A stretch of DNA of 64,000 nucleotides. Origin: Sulfitobacter geojensis. Lineage in GTDB: Bacteria; Pseudomonadota; Alphaproteobacteria; Rhodobacterales; Rhodobacteraceae. The notes under the pieces are model-generated. The model had not been told where the DNA came from. It ran no database searches and saw nothing but the letters and a program-made list of their open reading frames with translations. Positions 18,014 through 29,059 of the stretch are shown one piece after another. Position 1 is the stretch's first letter; each line of letters starts with the position of its first letter. Both the position numbers and the translations under genes were made by a program. The stretch spans positions 1,860,001-1,924,000 of the forward strand of contig NZ_JASE01000005.1 of the NCBI RefSeq assembly GCF_000622325.1. The letters are read 5' to 3'.

Positions 18014-20611
18014 TTAGGCGGCGTTCTGGTGTTCATGGACCAGCGGATCCTGTTTTTCTGGCAGGGGCGCATCCATCGCCCTTGGGCACGTAAACCAGAA
18101 CACGGTTTCGTCATTCTCACCGCTTTCAAATCCGATGGTGCCGCCCATCGCTTCGACCAGATGCCGCGATATGTTCAGCCCCAGACCCGTGCCACCACGT
18201 TCGCGGGTGTTGGAGTTGTCGGCCTGCGAAAACGGCTGGAAGATCTTGTCGCGGAAATCTTCGGGGATGCTCGGCCCGACATTACGCACAGAAATCTTTG
18301 TGCAATCGGACATGTGTTCCGCGCTAAGACAGACTGTCGTGCCGCTATAGGCGAACTTGCAGGCGTTGGACAAAAGGTTGGTTAAAACCTGCATAACGCG
18401 CTTTTTGTCGGTGCGGATGCATTGCGCGAAAGCGGGGGCGTTCACTTCGACATTCACATTCCATTGCGACGCATAGGTTTCCAACTGTTCGGTGGCGAGA
18501 CGTAAAATATCGGCAACATCTTCGGGTTGGGTGTCATGGCGCATGTTGCCGGTGTTGATTTTTTCCATGTCCAGAATGTCGTTTACAAGGCTCAGAAGGC
18601 GGTCACAGTTCTTGATCCCGATTTCGATCAACCGCGCAGAGCCGTCGGGCTCCTTACCTTGTTGTTGGGCTTGCATCAGGGCCAGCGCCCCGTTGACTGA
18701 TGTCAGCGGCGTGCGCAATTCATGGCTGACTGTCGCGACGAAATCACGTTTCATTTGCTCAAGCTTGTAGCTTTCGGTGATGTCCGTCTGGATACCGAGC
18801 ATACGTAAGGCTGTGCCGTCTTTGGCGCGTTCGGCAATCACCGCTTCGGATTTGATCCAGCGCCATTCGCCGTTTTCCCCCCGGATGCGGAAGCGGGCTT
18901 CGGCGCGGTCGGACAGGCCGGCGATGCAGGTGGCTTCCGCTTTTTGCAGCACCGCAAGATCATCCGGGTGCATGCGGCTGAATTGTTCCACATAAGGGTT
19001 CCGGCGCGCGGGTTCCGCGGCAATGTGCAGGCTTTTGCACCACGTTTCGGAAACAACCGACGTGTTTTGCTTAAGGTTTACATCGAATACGCCGATTTCC
19101 GCCCCGATCAGGGCAAGGTTCAGACGTTGTTCGGTTTCAGCAACTTCCTGCGCAAGCCTTTCGTTGGCAGTAATGTCGCGCAACAGCAGCGTGATCCGTG
19201 TTTCGCCATCTGCCGTTTGCCATGTCTTTTTCTCAACCTCGAGGATCAGCGGGCCAGCATTGGCATGCGGGGCAGGGACGGTAAGTTTTGTCCAGCCATC
19301 CGCAGATGTGATGTCAAACCCCGGTAAAAGCTCGGCAAGATTTGTTCCATTCCAATCGGCGTCCGGCGCAGTCAAGGACAGAAATTTTCTGGAAGCCTCG
19401 TTGGCATGAATGATCCGCCCCGATTGCGTGACCGATACGATTGCCAGCATCGCGTTACCAAGGATGGCACGTTTCTCCATGGTGCGCGTTGCAATCTCGC
19501 GCGATTTACGTCGTACCAGTTCTGAAACGGTACGATTTCGTTTAATCAGGATGCTGGAGTTTACCCCGACCAATGCTGTGACCAGGAACCCCAGACCCAA
19601 GACAAACCACCTTGCGCGGAAGGGTTGCTCGGCTTCGAACTCCGGTCTGCTGTCCCACCGTAATGAAATGGATTTGCCGAACCGGTGGGCGGACCGAAGA
19701 ACGCTGTACTCCGGCGAAGTGGCACCGGGCGCGCTTTGTTGATCCGCTTCCAGTACTTCGGTTTCATTGCCGTCGAAGACAATGCTTAAGTCCAGCAGTT
19801 TTCCCTGCGAAACTGTAAGGTCTTGGAAAACCTGCGGGACATTGACCACCACAAAAGCGAACCCAAGGAATTCGCCCTGTTGCGCATCGGTTCGTGTCGG
19901 GTTCTGTGAGGGTTTGAAAACAGGTTTAAGCAAAAACGCCTGAGGATGCGCAGCACTGGAGAAAGCGGGCGGCAGCACGCCGGTTGACTGCGTTTCACGC
20001 GTTTCAAAGGCCGTTTTTGCCGCAGCCAGAATTTGCGGGTTGCTGCCAAAGTCTGCATCTAAGAACCGCATGTTGGGCGCGCTTGGCTCCATCACGCGAA
20101 TGGAAAGATGATCGCTGGTCGGGTCGCTCTCGGTAACGGTGATCGTGGCGTTATGGTCGTCGATGGTCCAACCGCTATTTTTGGCGGTGCCGAGGCGCGG
20201 AACAGACTTGTCAAACGTGGCAAAGCCGATCGCATCAAGGGTCGGCACATTTTCAACGACTTTCAATGCCTGCGCATATCGCGCCATTTCGGCGGCAGAT
20301 ACCGAGTAGGAGGCAAGAATAAGTCCGGCGACCCCGTCCAACGTGCGATTTAGGTCTTCGCCCCGTCTGTTTAGCGCCGCGCTGCCTTGATCTACAAGGA
20401 CGTTAAAGCTTTCGTTGGAACGGCGTTCGGCAATGTTGTGAACAATTTGAAAACACAGGAAAGACAAGCCCAGGCAAAAGACCAGAACGATCTTTTGGAT
20501 CCATTTAGCTTTAACATCATAGGTCATACTGAACTTGCCACTTACTTGCCCGCCATCGAAAGGCGCTTCACGCGTCAGGCCGATTGCGTCGCCTGTCATT
20601 GGCGTGTTCAT
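18014..20611 (-). CDS. CHASE-domain hybrid-less sensor histidine kinase with PAS domains
   Basis: 865 residues. Membrane segments near 39-60 and 335-355 enclose a periplasmic CHASE-type sensor ([10 protein letters not shown] region). Then follow two PAS modules (about 385-500 and 510-620), a HisKA domain with phosphoacceptor H630 in SHELRTP, and a HATPase with N-box N749 and [10 protein letters not shown]. There is no receiver domain and no adjacent regulator gene. CHASE domains sense small external ligands; the ligand here is unknown. Divergent from the PhoX-like gene, with the promoter region between them. Confidence 0.88.
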   Translation of the reverse strand: MNTPMTGDAIGLTREAPFDGGQVSGKFSMTYDVKAKWIQKIVLVFCLGLSFLCFQIVHNIAERRSNESFNVLVDQGSAALNRRGEDLNRTLDGVAGLILASYSVSAAEMARYAQALKVVENVPTLDAIGFATFDKSVPRLGTAKNSGWTIDDHNATITVTESDPTSDHLSIRVMEPSAPNMRFLDADFGSNPQILAAAKTAFETRETQSTGVLPPAFSSAAHPQAFLLKPVFKPSQNPTRTDAQQGEFLGFAFVVVNVPQVFQDLTVSQGKLLDLSIVFDGNETEVLEADQQSAPGATSPEYSVLRSAHRFGKSISLRWDSRPEFEAEQPFRARWFVLGLGFLVTALVGVNSSILIKRNRTVSELVRRKSREIATRTMEKRAILGNAMLAIVSVTQSGRIIHANEASRKFLSLTAPDADWNGTNLAELLPGFDITSADGWTKLTVPAPHANAGPLILEVEKKTWQTADGETRITLLLRDITANERLAQEVAETEQRLNLALIGAEIGVFDVNLKQNTSVVSETWCKSLHIAAEPARRNPYVEQFSRMHPDDLAVLQKAEATCIAGLSDRAEARFRIRGENGEWRWIKSEAVIAERAKDGTALRMLGIQTDITESYKLEQMKRDFVATVSHELRTPLTSVNGALALMQAQQQGKEPDGSARLIEIGIKNCDRLLSLVNDILDMEKINTGNMRHDTQPEDVADILRLATEQLETYASQWNVNVEVNAPAFAQCIRTDKKRVMQVLTNLLSNACKFAYSGTTVCLSAEHMSDCTKISVRNVGPSIPEDFRDKIFQPFSQADNSNTRERGGTGLGLNISRHLVEAMGGTIGFESGENDETVFWFTCPRAMDAPLPEKQDPLVHEHQNAA

Positions 20612-20764
20612 GATCTGCTAATTAGGTCAAATTGTGGCACAATATTAGACAACTAATGGCATTGTTGCCATGTGACGCCAGTGTTCGCCTGCGCTTTTGC
20701 GATCCGGTTCGTGGATTTGGGCGGTGTGCGTGGCGTCAGACCCGCAGGAAGATTGCACAGGGGC

Positions 20765-20793
20765 ATGTTACAAATGTCTTACAAAACTTTCAT
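20765..20793 (+). promoter_or_regulatory. Possible Pho box upstream of the PhoX-like gene
   Basis: Three units with exact 11-bp phasing (20765-20771, 20776-20782, 2087 to 20793, i.e. ATGTTAC, GTCTTAC and CTTTCAT with AT-rich 4-base spacers). They resemble PhoB half sites (CTGTCAT), the third best. The site is 64 bp upstream of the start of a PhoX-like phosphatase, a classic PhoB target. The first two units are poor matches. Confidence 0.35.
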
Positions 20794-20856
20794 TTGGTTG
20801 CATCAAATCTGGCCTACTGCCACGCTAGTATGAAATGCGCGCATGGAGCCGGAACA

Positions 20857-22737
20857 ATGACCAACGATACCTCACATCTGTCTTGGGACGAATGGGACGA
20901 ACTGCAAAGCCCCCGTCCCGACGTCACCGATTTCGATGGCATTGTAGATAACGCCATGAGCCGTCGCGGGTTTTTGGGCCGTGCGGTGGCGTTTGGTTCA
21001 GGGGCCTCCGTAATGGGCACCGGTTTGCTGAACTCAAGCGCCGCCGTGGCACAAACCACCAGCCGTATCGGTTTCACACCTGTTCCAATCGCCACCGATG
21101 CCACCATCCATGTGCCCGACGGGTACAGCTGGCATCCGGTTGCAAAGTGGGGCCAGCCGTTGTTTTCCGACGCGCCCGAGCTTGATCACCAGACGGGCGG
21201 GGATCTGGCGTCCTCCGACCGCGTTTTTGGCGAGAATACAGACGGCATGGAGATCTTTTCGGTGGGACATCGTCAAGTCATCGCCGTAAACCACGAATAC
21301 GTGAACCCGAAACTGAACCTGCCCCAAAATGACGGCGGCACACCCGCCAGCGCGCAGGATGTCGAAAAATTGCAAAACCTTCAGGGCGTTACGGTGATGG
21401 AAGTGGCCGAAGGCGAAGACGGCTGGGATATCGTCGTTGACAGCACGCTCAACCGGCGCATCACGCAGAACACACCGATGGAGCTGACCGGACCGGCAGC
21501 GGGTCATGCCCTGTTGATGACCGAAGCCGATCCGACAGGGCGCACCGTATTGGGCACGATGAACAACTGCGGGGCCGGCAAGACGCCTTGGGGGACGTAT
21601 CTGACCTGTGAAGAAAACTTTAACGGCTATTTCGGCTCACCCGATCAAAGCTTTGAAACGCCAGCAGAATACGCGCGTTACGGGATCGGGTTGAAAGGGC
21701 GGTACGCTTACGAAAACTTTGATGCGCGTTTTGATGTTGCGAAAAACCCCAATGAGCCGAACCGTTTCGGATATATCGTAGAAATTGATCCGTCCGATCC
21801 GACGTCGACACCGGTCAAACGCACAGCGCTGGGGCGTTTCAAACACGAAAACGCGGCGGCAACGCTTGCCCCGAACGGTCAGGTGGTCGTCTATATGGGA
21901 GACGATGAGCGCGGTGAGTTCATGTATAAATATGTCTCGAACGGGGTTTACACACCGGGCGGCGATACAAGCACCCTGCTGGATGACGGCCAGCTTTATG
22001 TCGCTAAATTCAATGATGATCTGACCGGTTCCTGGGTCGCCTTGACGCCGGAAGCCACAGGCATGACGGCTGCGGAAATCGCTATCTATACCCGTCAAGC
22101 AGGTTCAAAGGTCGGCGCGACAACGATGGATCGTCCCGAATGGGTTGCGGTAAATCCGGTTGCGGTCGAATGCTACTGTGCGCTTACCAACAACAAAAAT
22201 CGCGGGATCAAGACGAACGCCGGCGGGGATGAAACGCCGGTCGGTGGCCCGAACCCGCGCGAGGCCAACAAATACGGCCAGATCGTGCGCTGGCGTCCGG
22301 CGGACGATGATCATGCAGCCACCGAATTCACATGGGATCTTTATGTGATGGCGGGCAATCCTGACGTGCATGAAGGTGCCAAGGCAGGATCCGAAAACAT
22401 CAATTCCGGCAACCTGTTCAATTCACCCGACGGGATGATGTTTGACAGCACGGGCCTGCTGTGGATCCAGACAGATGGCGATTTCAAAAACGAAGGTGAC
22501 TTTGCCGGCATGGGCAACAACCAGATGCTTGCAGGCGATCCGGTGACGGGGCGCATCGAACGCTTCATGACCGGCCCATATGGTTCCGAAGTGACGGGGC
22601 TGACGTGGTCCGCCGATCGCCGCACGATGTTTGTCGGCATCCAGCACCCCAAGGCCCCGTTCCCCGATGGCGAGGGCAAGCTGGCGCGTTCAAGCATCAT
22701 CGCGATCAAACGTGATGACAACGCGCCGGTTGGATAA
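20857..22737 (+). CDS. PhoX family (DUF839) phosphatase, Tat-exported
   Basis: 626 residues from the ATG at 20857 (GGAGCC upstream); the frame is open further but an N-terminal extension would precede the export signal. A twin-arginine motif SRRGFLGRA near residues 35-43 is followed by a hydrophobic stretch ending SSAAVAQ. The mature part carries PhoX/DUF839 features: VNHEYVNPKL, WGTYLTCEENFNGYFG, HENAAATLAPNGQVVVYMGDDERGEFMYKYVS and LFNSPDGMMFDSTGLLWIQTDGD. PhoX enzymes are calcium/iron-dependent periplasmic phosphomonoesterases for phosphate scavenging. A terminator follows. Confidence 0.87.
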   Translation: MTNDTSHLSWDEWDELQSPRPDVTDFDGIVDNAMSRRGFLGRAVAFGSGASVMGTGLLNSSAAVAQTTSRIGFTPVPIATDATIHVPDGYSWHPVAKWGQPLFSDAPELDHQTGGDLASSDRVFGENTDGMEIFSVGHRQVIAVNHEYVNPKLNLPQNDGGTPASAQDVEKLQNLQGVTVMEVAEGEDGWDIVVDSTLNRRITQNTPMELTGPAAGHALLMTEADPTGRTVLGTMNNCGAGKTPWGTYLTCEENFNGYFGSPDQSFETPAEYARYGIGLKGRYAYENFDARFDVAKNPNEPNRFGYIVEIDPSDPTSTPVKRTALGRFKHENAAATLAPNGQVVVYMGDDERGEFMYKYVSNGVYTPGGDTSTLLDDGQLYVAKFNDDLTGSWVALTPEATGMTAAEIAIYTRQAGSKVGATTMDRPEWVAVNPVAVECYCALTNNKNRGIKTNAGGDETPVGGPNPREANKYGQIVRWRPADDDHAATEFTWDLYVMAGNPDVHEGAKAGSENINSGNLFNSPDGMMFDSTGLLWIQTDGDFKNEGDFAGMGNNQMLAGDPVTGRIERFMTGPYGSEVTGLTWSADRRTMFVGIQHPKAPFPDGEGKLARSSIIAIKRDDNAPVG

Positions 22738-22762
22738 ATTCCAACTCATCAAGATTGATGTG

Positions 22763-22792
22763 GGGCCCTGACGATCCCGTCAGGGCCCTTTC
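22763..22792 (+). terminator. Rho-independent terminator after the PhoX-like gene
   Basis: Perfect 11-bp GC-rich stem (22763-22773 with 22778-22788), 4-base loop, then TTTCACCTTTT. It lies 25 bp beyond the stop codon. Confidence 0.8.
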
Positions 22793-22941
22793 ACCTTTTA
22801 AAATGCGCCCTTGTTTAAGGCGATTTTACGCAGGGGCAGCGCAATGCTGTGCTGTCGCCCACTATCACAAACTTTTAATGTGCAATTTCGTCTCATCCGC
22901 TAGATGGTAGCCCAATCCGCAAACAGCACAAAGTCCGCCCC

Positions 22942-24099
22942 ATGAAAGCTTTACGCCAACTCGTCCTGTCACTCGCGGTCCTTGCTGGCGGCCTTTATAT
23001 CTGGATCACCTATGTGCCTGCGGCGCGCCCGCTTTTGGAACGCGCCGGCCTTCTTGATCTTTTGGGCGTGGAAGCCGCACAGAACGACGCGGCGGGGCAG
23101 GGCAGATCGGGCCGCCCGTCGCGGGGGGCGGCGGTTGTGATCACCGAAACCGTGGGTGAAATGGTCCGTGAGGATCGCATTACAGCCATCGGTGACGGGC
23201 GCGCGCGCCGGTCTGTGACAGTGCGGTCGAACGCTGTCGGGGTGATCACGGATCTCTCCTTGGCCGCCGGTGGCTATGTCGAAAGCGGCGCGGTGATCGT
23301 TAAGCTGCAAAACGAGGAAGAAACCATCGCGCTGGAACAGGCCCGCATCCAGCTAGAGGATGCCCGCGCGGAAGAGGTCCGTATCAAACGCTTGCAGGCT
23401 TCGGGGGCAACCACAGAAGTCCGCCTGCGTGAAACGGAACTGGCCTTGCGCAGCGCGGAACTGGCCGTGCGCCAAGCAGAGTTCGACCTGTCCCAACGCC
23501 AGATCGCGGCACCAATTTCCGGTTGGGTCGGGATCATTGATCTGGAGGAAGGCGACCGCGTCAACGCGCAGGATGTCATTGTGACCCTTACCGATCGTTC
23601 CGAAATCCTGATAGATTTTCGCGTGCCGGAACGGGCGGTGCGCAACATCAAGGTGGGGCAGGTGTTCGAGGTAACACCCCTCGGCGTCAGCGAGGAACGT
23701 CTGACGGGTGAAATCAGCGCCATTGACTCCGTTGTTGATCGTGCCAGCCGCACGTTGCTGGTGCAGGGGCGCGTTGCCAATGATGCCGATATGCTGCGCG
23801 CTGGCATGGCGTTTTCGGTCAATTTGACCTTTCCCGGGGACACGTTGCTTTCGATCGCGCCTTTGGCGGTGCAGTGGTCTAGCGACGGCCCCTTTGTCTG
23901 GGTCGTGCGGGACAATAAGGTGGTGCGCGTGACGGTCGACATCGTGCAGCGCAACAGTGGCGAGGTTCTGGTGGCGGCTGAGGGCTTGAGCGCGGGCGAT
24001 CAGGTCGTCACCGAAGGCGTGCAAACATTGCGCGAAGGGGCCGAAGTGAAAATCGCGCCGCCCGTTCGATCCGCGTCTGTTGCGCGAGACAGCCAGTGA
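22942..24099 (+). CDS. RND efflux periplasmic adaptor subunit (MFP)
   Basis: 385 residues with an N-terminal membrane anchor (5-25). Biotinyl-lipoyl half motifs around 95-125 (GVITDLSLAAGGYVESGAVIVKLQ) and 185-205 flank a short alpha hairpin. Beta-barrel and membrane-proximal domains follow (about 210-370), ending VVTEGVQTLREGAEV. This is the adaptor that links an RND pump to an outer-membrane channel. Its stop overlaps the GTG start of the pump gene (GTGA). No outer-membrane factor gene is in the window. Confidence 0.9.
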   Translation: MKALRQLVLSLAVLAGGLYIWITYVPAARPLLERAGLLDLLGVEAAQNDAAGQGRSGRPSRGAAVVITETVGEMVREDRITAIGDGRARRSVTVRSNAVGVITDLSLAAGGYVESGAVIVKLQNEEETIALEQARIQLEDARAEEVRIKRLQASGATTEVRLRETELALRSAELAVRQAEFDLSQRQIAAPISGWVGIIDLEEGDRVNAQDVIVTLTDRSEILIDFRVPERAVRNIKVGQVFEVTPLGVSEERLTGEISAIDSVVDRASRTLLVQGRVANDADMLRAGMAFSVNLTFPGDTLLSIAPLAVQWSSDGPFVWVVRDNKVVRVTVDIVQRNSGEVLVAAEGLSAGDQVVTEGVQTLREGAEVKIAPPVRSASVARDSQ

Positions 24100-27000
24100 G
24101 CGCCCCCGCGGCACCGGGCACAGCCGTATTTGTGCGCCGCCCGATCCTTGCGTTTGTCTTGAATGCGCTGATCGTTCTTGCGGGCATCGCCGCCCTGTTT
24201 GGCGCTGAAATCCGCGAACTGCCGAATGTGGACCGGCCGGTTGTGACCATCACCACCCCGTTTGCCGGTGCCTCGCCTGAATCTGTAGATCAGGAGCTGA
24301 CCGGCCGGATCGAAGGGGCGGTGGGGCGCGTTTCTGGCGTGCGGGGCATTTCGTCGAATTCACGCTTCGGGCGCAGCCGTGTCACCGTCGAATTCAACGA
24401 CAACGTTGATATTGATGTTGCGGCAACCGATATCCGCGACGCTGTTGCGCGCATCGTCAACCAATTGCCCGAAGACGCCGATCAACCCGAAATCGTCAAG
24501 GCCGACGCCAATGCGCAACCGGTCATGCGGATCGCTGTGACCTCAAACAGCCGATCCCCGCAAGAGCTGACACAGATCGTGCAGGACCGTGTCGAGGACC
24601 GGTTGATTTCGGTCGAGGGGGTGGCGGATCTGCAAATTTACGGTGATCGCGAACCGATTTTCCGTGTGGATATCAACCAGCTTGAACTTGCCAGCCGGGG
24701 CTTGTCCTTGGGGGACATGCAACGCGCCTTGTCCAGCGTGGCCTTTGATGCGCCGGCCGGTGACCTGGCTGGCAACCGCCAGTCGATCAATGTGCGCACC
24801 ACCGCCAGCGTCGCGACCGCCGCCGCGTTTGAGGCGCTTGAGATCAAGCCGGACGTATTGGTCGGCGATGTGGCGCGCGTCACGCTTGGGCCGGCCAACG
24901 GCGAAACGGCGCTGCGGGCGAACGGGCGGCAGGGGCTGGGCATTGGCATCATCCGGCAAGCCACATCGAATACGCTGGAAATCTCCACCAACGTGCGTGC
25001 CGTCGTTGCGCAGCTGAGCGAGACCTTGCCCGAGGACATTAACATCTTCGTCACCTCCGATGATGCGACGTTCATTTCCGGCTCTATCGAAGAGGTGATC
25101 AAGTCGCTGGGGTTTGCCATCGCCATCGTTGTCGCCGTGATCTTTCTGTTCCTGCGCAACATACGTGCGACCCTGATCCCCACGCTAACCTTGCCGGTGG
25201 CCCTGATCGGCACGCTGGCGGCGATTTACATGGCGGGGTTTTCCATCAATATCCTGACCTTGCTGGCGCTGGTTCTGGCGACGGGCATGGTGGTGGATGA
25301 TGCAATCGTGGTGCTTGAAAACATCGTGCGCCAACGCGCCGCCGGCATGGGGCCGCGCGCCGCTGCCGTGAATGGAACCGCACAGGTGTTTTTCGCCGTG
25401 GTGACCACAACCGCCACGCTGGCGGCTGTGTTTGTGCCGCTGTCGTTTTTACCGGGGCAGGCGGGCGGCTTGTTTCGGGAATTCGGTTTTACCTTGGCGA
25501 TGGCGGTTTTGCTGTCCTCGGTTGTCGCCCTTAGCTTATGCCCCGTGCTGGCCAGCCGTTTGCTAACGGCACCTGTCAAAGAGAACCCGCGCGGCCCAAT
25601 GATCTGGCTCGGCAACAAGATGCAGGAATTCTACGCCATGACCCTGCGCGCGGCCCTGGCCGTTCCTTTTGTGATCGTTCTTGCATCGGGGTTTGTTTTG
25701 GTGACGGCGATCCTGATGGCAAGCACCATTCGCCAAGAACTGACCCCACCGGAGGACCGCGCCCTTGCGCTGCTTAGCATCACCGCGCCGCAGGGTGTTT
25801 CGCTGGAATATACACAAGGTAAAATGCGCCAGATCGAGGATCTTGTTGAGCCGTTGCAAGACGCGGGGGAGGTGACCAACATCTTCTCGATCAGTGGTTT
25901 CGGGGCTGATAACCGCGGCTTTATGGTCTTTACCTTGGCGAAATGGCAGGACCGCGCGCGCAGCCAGCAAGAAATCGTCGGCGAAATCAACGGCAAGCTG
26001 CGCGGCGTGATCGGCGTGCGGGCCTTTGCGATCCAGCCCAATTCGCTGGGCATTCGCGGGGCAGGGCGCGGGCTGGCCTTTGGCATCACTGGTGACAGCT
26101 ATGACCAGCTGGCCGAAGTGGCCGAAACCATGGTCGATCGGCTGAACGAGACCCCCGGCATGGGGCAGGTCCGGCTGGAATACGAACGCACCCAACCGCA
26201 GCTGTTTGTGCAGATCGACCGCGCTTTGGCCGCAGATCTTCAGATCGACATCACGGGCCTTGGTCAGGCGCTTCAGGCATTGCTGGACGGGCGCAAGGTG
26301 GCGTCGGTGTTCATCAAGGACAAAAGCTTTGATGTGCAAATGTTGTCGACTTCGAACCCCATTAACGACCCCGGCGACCTTGAGAACATCTTCGTGCAAT
26401 CCGCGAACGGACAGATGGTGCCCATGTCGAGCTTCGTCACACTCGAAGAGCGCGCCGTTGCACCGGAGCTTGACCGCGAAGGGCAGAACCGGTCGGTCGA
26501 ATTGTCCGCGGGGTTGACGCCGCAGCTTTCGCTGGGGGATGCGTTTGCGCAGGTGCAGGCCATCGGCGACGAGATCCTTGCCGATGAAAACCGCATCGTG
26601 CCACTGGCCGAAGCTGCGACGCTGGATCAGACCAACTCGGGCATCTTGCTGACCTTCGGCTTTGCCATCCTGATCGTGTTTCTGGTGCTGTCGGCGCAAT
26701 TCGAAAGCTTTGTGTCGGCGGTTGTTGTCATGGCAACGGTGCCGCTGGGCTTGGCCTGTGCGGTGTTTGCGCTGCTCTTGTCGGGGCAAAGCCTGAACGT
26801 GTACAGCCAGATCGGACTGGTGATCCTGATCGGCATCATGGCCAAGAATGGCATTCTGATCGTCGAATTTGCCAACCAGCTGCGCGACAAAGGACAGGAT
26901 GTGCAGGCTGCGATCATCGACGCATCCACCATCCGCCTGCGGCCCGTGATGATGACGATGACATCAACGGTTCTGGGTGGTGTGCCCCTAGTCCTGTCCT

Positions 27001-27197
27001 CCGGTGCAGGTGCCGAAGCGCGCGAGGCCTTGGGTTGGGTGATTGTCGGCGGTCTGGGCTTGGCGACCTTGTTCACCCTCTACCTGACGCCGGTTGCATA
27101 TGCCTTGCTCGCACGGTTTTCGACACCTCAGGCGCAGAACGAAGCACGGCTTCAGCAAGAGTTGGCCGAAGCACAAGGGCGTGACATTACGATCTGA
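24096..27197 (+). CDS. RND efflux transporter permease (AcrB/HAE-1-like)
   Basis: 1033 residues, the standard RND pump length; GTG start inside the adaptor stop. Architecture: membrane segment 15-33, large periplasmic loop, six membrane segments around 335-540, second loop, six segments from about 850. The proton-relay region GMVVDDAIVVLENIVR is near residue 404. The C-terminal half has GLVILIGIMAKNGILIVEFANQ and RPVMMTMTSTVLGGVPL. It exports hydrophobic compounds with the adaptor; substrates cannot be predicted. Confidence 0.93.
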   Translation: MSAPAAPGTAVFVRRPILAFVLNALIVLAGIAALFGAEIRELPNVDRPVVTITTPFAGASPESVDQELTGRIEGAVGRVSGVRGISSNSRFGRSRVTVEFNDNVDIDVAATDIRDAVARIVNQLPEDADQPEIVKADANAQPVMRIAVTSNSRSPQELTQIVQDRVEDRLISVEGVADLQIYGDREPIFRVDINQLELASRGLSLGDMQRALSSVAFDAPAGDLAGNRQSINVRTTASVATAAAFEALEIKPDVLVGDVARVTLGPANGETALRANGRQGLGIGIIRQATSNTLEISTNVRAVVAQLSETLPEDINIFVTSDDATFISGSIEEVIKSLGFAIAIVVAVIFLFLRNIRATLIPTLTLPVALIGTLAAIYMAGFSINILTLLALVLATGMVVDDAIVVLENIVRQRAAGMGPRAAAVNGTAQVFFAVVTTTATLAAVFVPLSFLPGQAGGLFREFGFTLAMAVLLSSVVALSLCPVLASRLLTAPVKENPRGPMIWLGNKMQEFYAMTLRAALAVPFVIVLASGFVLVTAILMASTIRQELTPPEDRALALLSITAPQGVSLEYTQGKMRQIEDLVEPLQDAGEVTNIFSISGFGADNRGFMVFTLAKWQDRARSQQEIVGEINGKLRGVIGVRAFAIQPNSLGIRGAGRGLAFGITGDSYDQLAEVAETMVDRLNETPGMGQVRLEYERTQPQLFVQIDRALAADLQIDITGLGQALQALLDGRKVASVFIKDKSFDVQMLSTSNPINDPGDLENIFVQSANGQMVPMSSFVTLEERAVAPELDREGQNRSVELSAGLTPQLSLGDAFAQVQAIGDEILADENRIVPLAEAATLDQTNSGILLTFGFAILIVFLVLSAQFESFVSAVVVMATVPLGLACAVFALLLSGQSLNVYSQIGLVILIGIMAKNGILIVEFANQLRDKGQDVQAAIIDASTIRLRPVMMTMTSTVLGGVPLVLSSGAGAEAREALGWVIVGGLGLATLFTLYLTPVAYALLARFSTPQAQNEARLQQELAEAQGRDITI

Positions 27198-27632
27198 TCT
27201 GCGTGGATTTGCGGCTTTCCGATGACCTTGAACGTTGCGTTGATATGCGCCTGATCATGCTTGCCTTGCGCTATCCGCGCTTCGTGCGGCGGCGCTTTCA
27301 GCGCGCTTGCGTTCTAGGGGGCAGGTGAGCAGTGCCATACCCCGTTGTGAATTCACGCGGTCCGATTGGTCAGCTAGGGTGCTGGCGTGTCTCATACCTT
27401 CGTCTGGGAATACGCTAAGCGAACAGAAAAAGACCAAAACCCGCACCGTGCGCACCTAGAGTAGGGGACACAATGGGGAGCAGGTCACTGTGACTGTCCG
27501 AGCAAAGCGCGACGGGTCGAACATACTTATGTGCATTGCCTAAAGGTGTCGCTATTCGCTATTTACCTAGAAGATGAAATCGGTGATCCCCCTCGGGGAT
27601 ATTACCTTGGTTCAGTATCATCGGGGACAAAC
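27198..27632. other. Intergenic region before the GAF histidine kinase
   Basis: About 435 bases without a supportable gene. A 66-residue open frame on the minus strand (27255-27455) has no recognisable domain and no clear ribosome site. The stretch presumably holds the pump operon's trailer and the promoter of the kinase gene. I see no clear terminator. Confidence 0.5.
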
Positions 27633-28874
27633 ATGACAGAAATAGCAAGCAGGCAGGCAGTCATCCAAGACCATTCGGCTTTCCTACTTGGAAAGCACGA
27701 TTTTCAGTCTGATATCCAAATGATTGCGGGCAGTGCCCTGATCACGACAATTCTCGAAACGGTGATGCTTGCCACGAATATGCGTTTTGCGGCGGTTGCC
27801 AGGGTTACGGAGGATCGCTGGGTTGCCTGCCGAACCGTCGACGAAGTCAACTTCGGCCTGGCCGAAGGCGACGAGATTGAAATTCAGTCAACGTTCTGCC
27901 AATCGGTTCGCCTGTCTTCGCAAAAGGTCCTATTCAACGACGTCGCTACCGATGAAGTATATGGGAACCACCCTATCGCGGCAAAATTCGGAATTGTCAG
28001 CTATGCTTCAATACCGATCCATCGCAGCGATGGCAGTTTCTTTGGCACGCTTTGTGCCATCGACACAGAGCCGCGCGATGTGAAGCATCCACGCGCAGTG
28101 GCGATGTTAGAGATGTTTGCGGATCTCATCGGGCAGGGCCTTGAAACCGAGGAAAAACTGGAAGCGCAAGAACAACTTGTCGCCAAGGAGCGCGAGATGG
28201 CCCGCGCTCAGGAAGAGTTTATCGCCGTTCTTGGGCATGATCTACGCAATCCGGTGGCGGCGCTCAATTCCGGTGTCCAGTTACTGGCCAGCGAGCAGTT
28301 AACCGGCTCGGCTGCTGAGATCGTGCCGATGATGCGATCCACCGTATATCGTATGAATGAACTCGTTGATAATATGATGATGCACGCCAAGGCCAGACTG
28401 GGCGGAGGTATTCGCATTTCAAGGACAGCCGACGCACCCTTAGCAGAGGCGATTACCCAAATTGTTGAAGAGGTACGTGCGGGGGCACCTGATACTGACG
28501 TTCATCTCGATCTGTCCTTCGAACAACCCATTTACTGCGACGCACCGCGCGTCGCACAGGCTGTATCAAATTTATTGTCTAACGCAGTGCGCCATGCGGC
28601 GGAAAGCACGCCCATAAGGGTTAAAGGCGTAATTGGCGGTAAAGGTGTCGAGATAACTGTGATAAATCAGGGCGATCCGGTGCCCGACGATTTGCGCGAA
28701 AACTTGTACCATCCGTTCAAACGTGGCGCTGATACGCGAGGCGAGGGCTTGGGGCTTGGTCTCTACATTGCTTCGTCGATCGCCCTGGCGCACGGTGGTC
28801 AGATCGACGTGAGTTGCAGCAATGGAACGACAGCCTTCACCTTTTATACGCCACTCCAAGAGGTCGCGTTGTAA
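27633..28874 (+). CDS. GAF-domain sensor histidine kinase
   Basis: 413 residues from the ATG at 27633, chosen for the GGGGA site 5-9 bases upstream; a longer frame to 27531 adds 34 residues without support. A GAF domain covers about 20-165 (FCQSVRLSSQKVLFNDVATDEVYGNHPIA, then YASIPIHRSDGSFFGTLCAID). It is followed by a HisKA with phosphoacceptor H202 in LGHDLRNP and a HATPase ending GEGLGLGLYIASSIALAHGG. No membrane segment. GAF sensors of this type may bind a bilin or another small ligand; no chromophore cysteine is evident. It is the last chromosomal gene before the island. Confidence 0.87.
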   Translation: MTEIASRQAVIQDHSAFLLGKHDFQSDIQMIAGSALITTILETVMLATNMRFAAVARVTEDRWVACRTVDEVNFGLAEGDEIEIQSTFCQSVRLSSQKVLFNDVATDEVYGNHPIAAKFGIVSYASIPIHRSDGSFFGTLCAIDTEPRDVKHPRAVAMLEMFADLIGQGLETEEKLEAQEQLVAKEREMARAQEEFIAVLGHDLRNPVAALNSGVQLLASEQLTGSAAEIVPMMRSTVYRMNELVDNMMMHAKARLGGGIRISRTADAPLAEAITQIVEEVRAGAPDTDVHLDLSFEQPIYCDAPRVAQAVSNLLSNAVRHAAESTPIRVKGVIGGKGVEITVINQGDPVPDDLRENLYHPFKRGADTRGEGLGLGLYIASSIALAHGGQIDVSCSNGTTAFTFYTPLQEVAL

Positions 28875-29059
28875 TACGCGGTGGTTGCTATGCGGCAGAG
28901 TTTTAATACCCGTTCGCATTTCGAAAGCTCCGAAAGAACGGTCAGCTAACCAAAACGGTAGCTGATCGATACCCGTTAACGGTCGGCCAACTGCAATTGT
29001 TCAGGAGCATGAAGCAAGAACAGCTGGAGGTTCGGGATCGGAATACGACCGCCCATAAG

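Noticed and set aside
25563..26789. 408-codon minus-strand frame inside the RND pump gene
   Set aside because: Antisense shadow of a GC-rich gene; His/Gln-rich composition with no domain.
27255..27455. Small minus-strand gene before the GAF kinase
   Set aside because: 66 codons, no ribosome site, no domain, and a composition like non-coding sequence.
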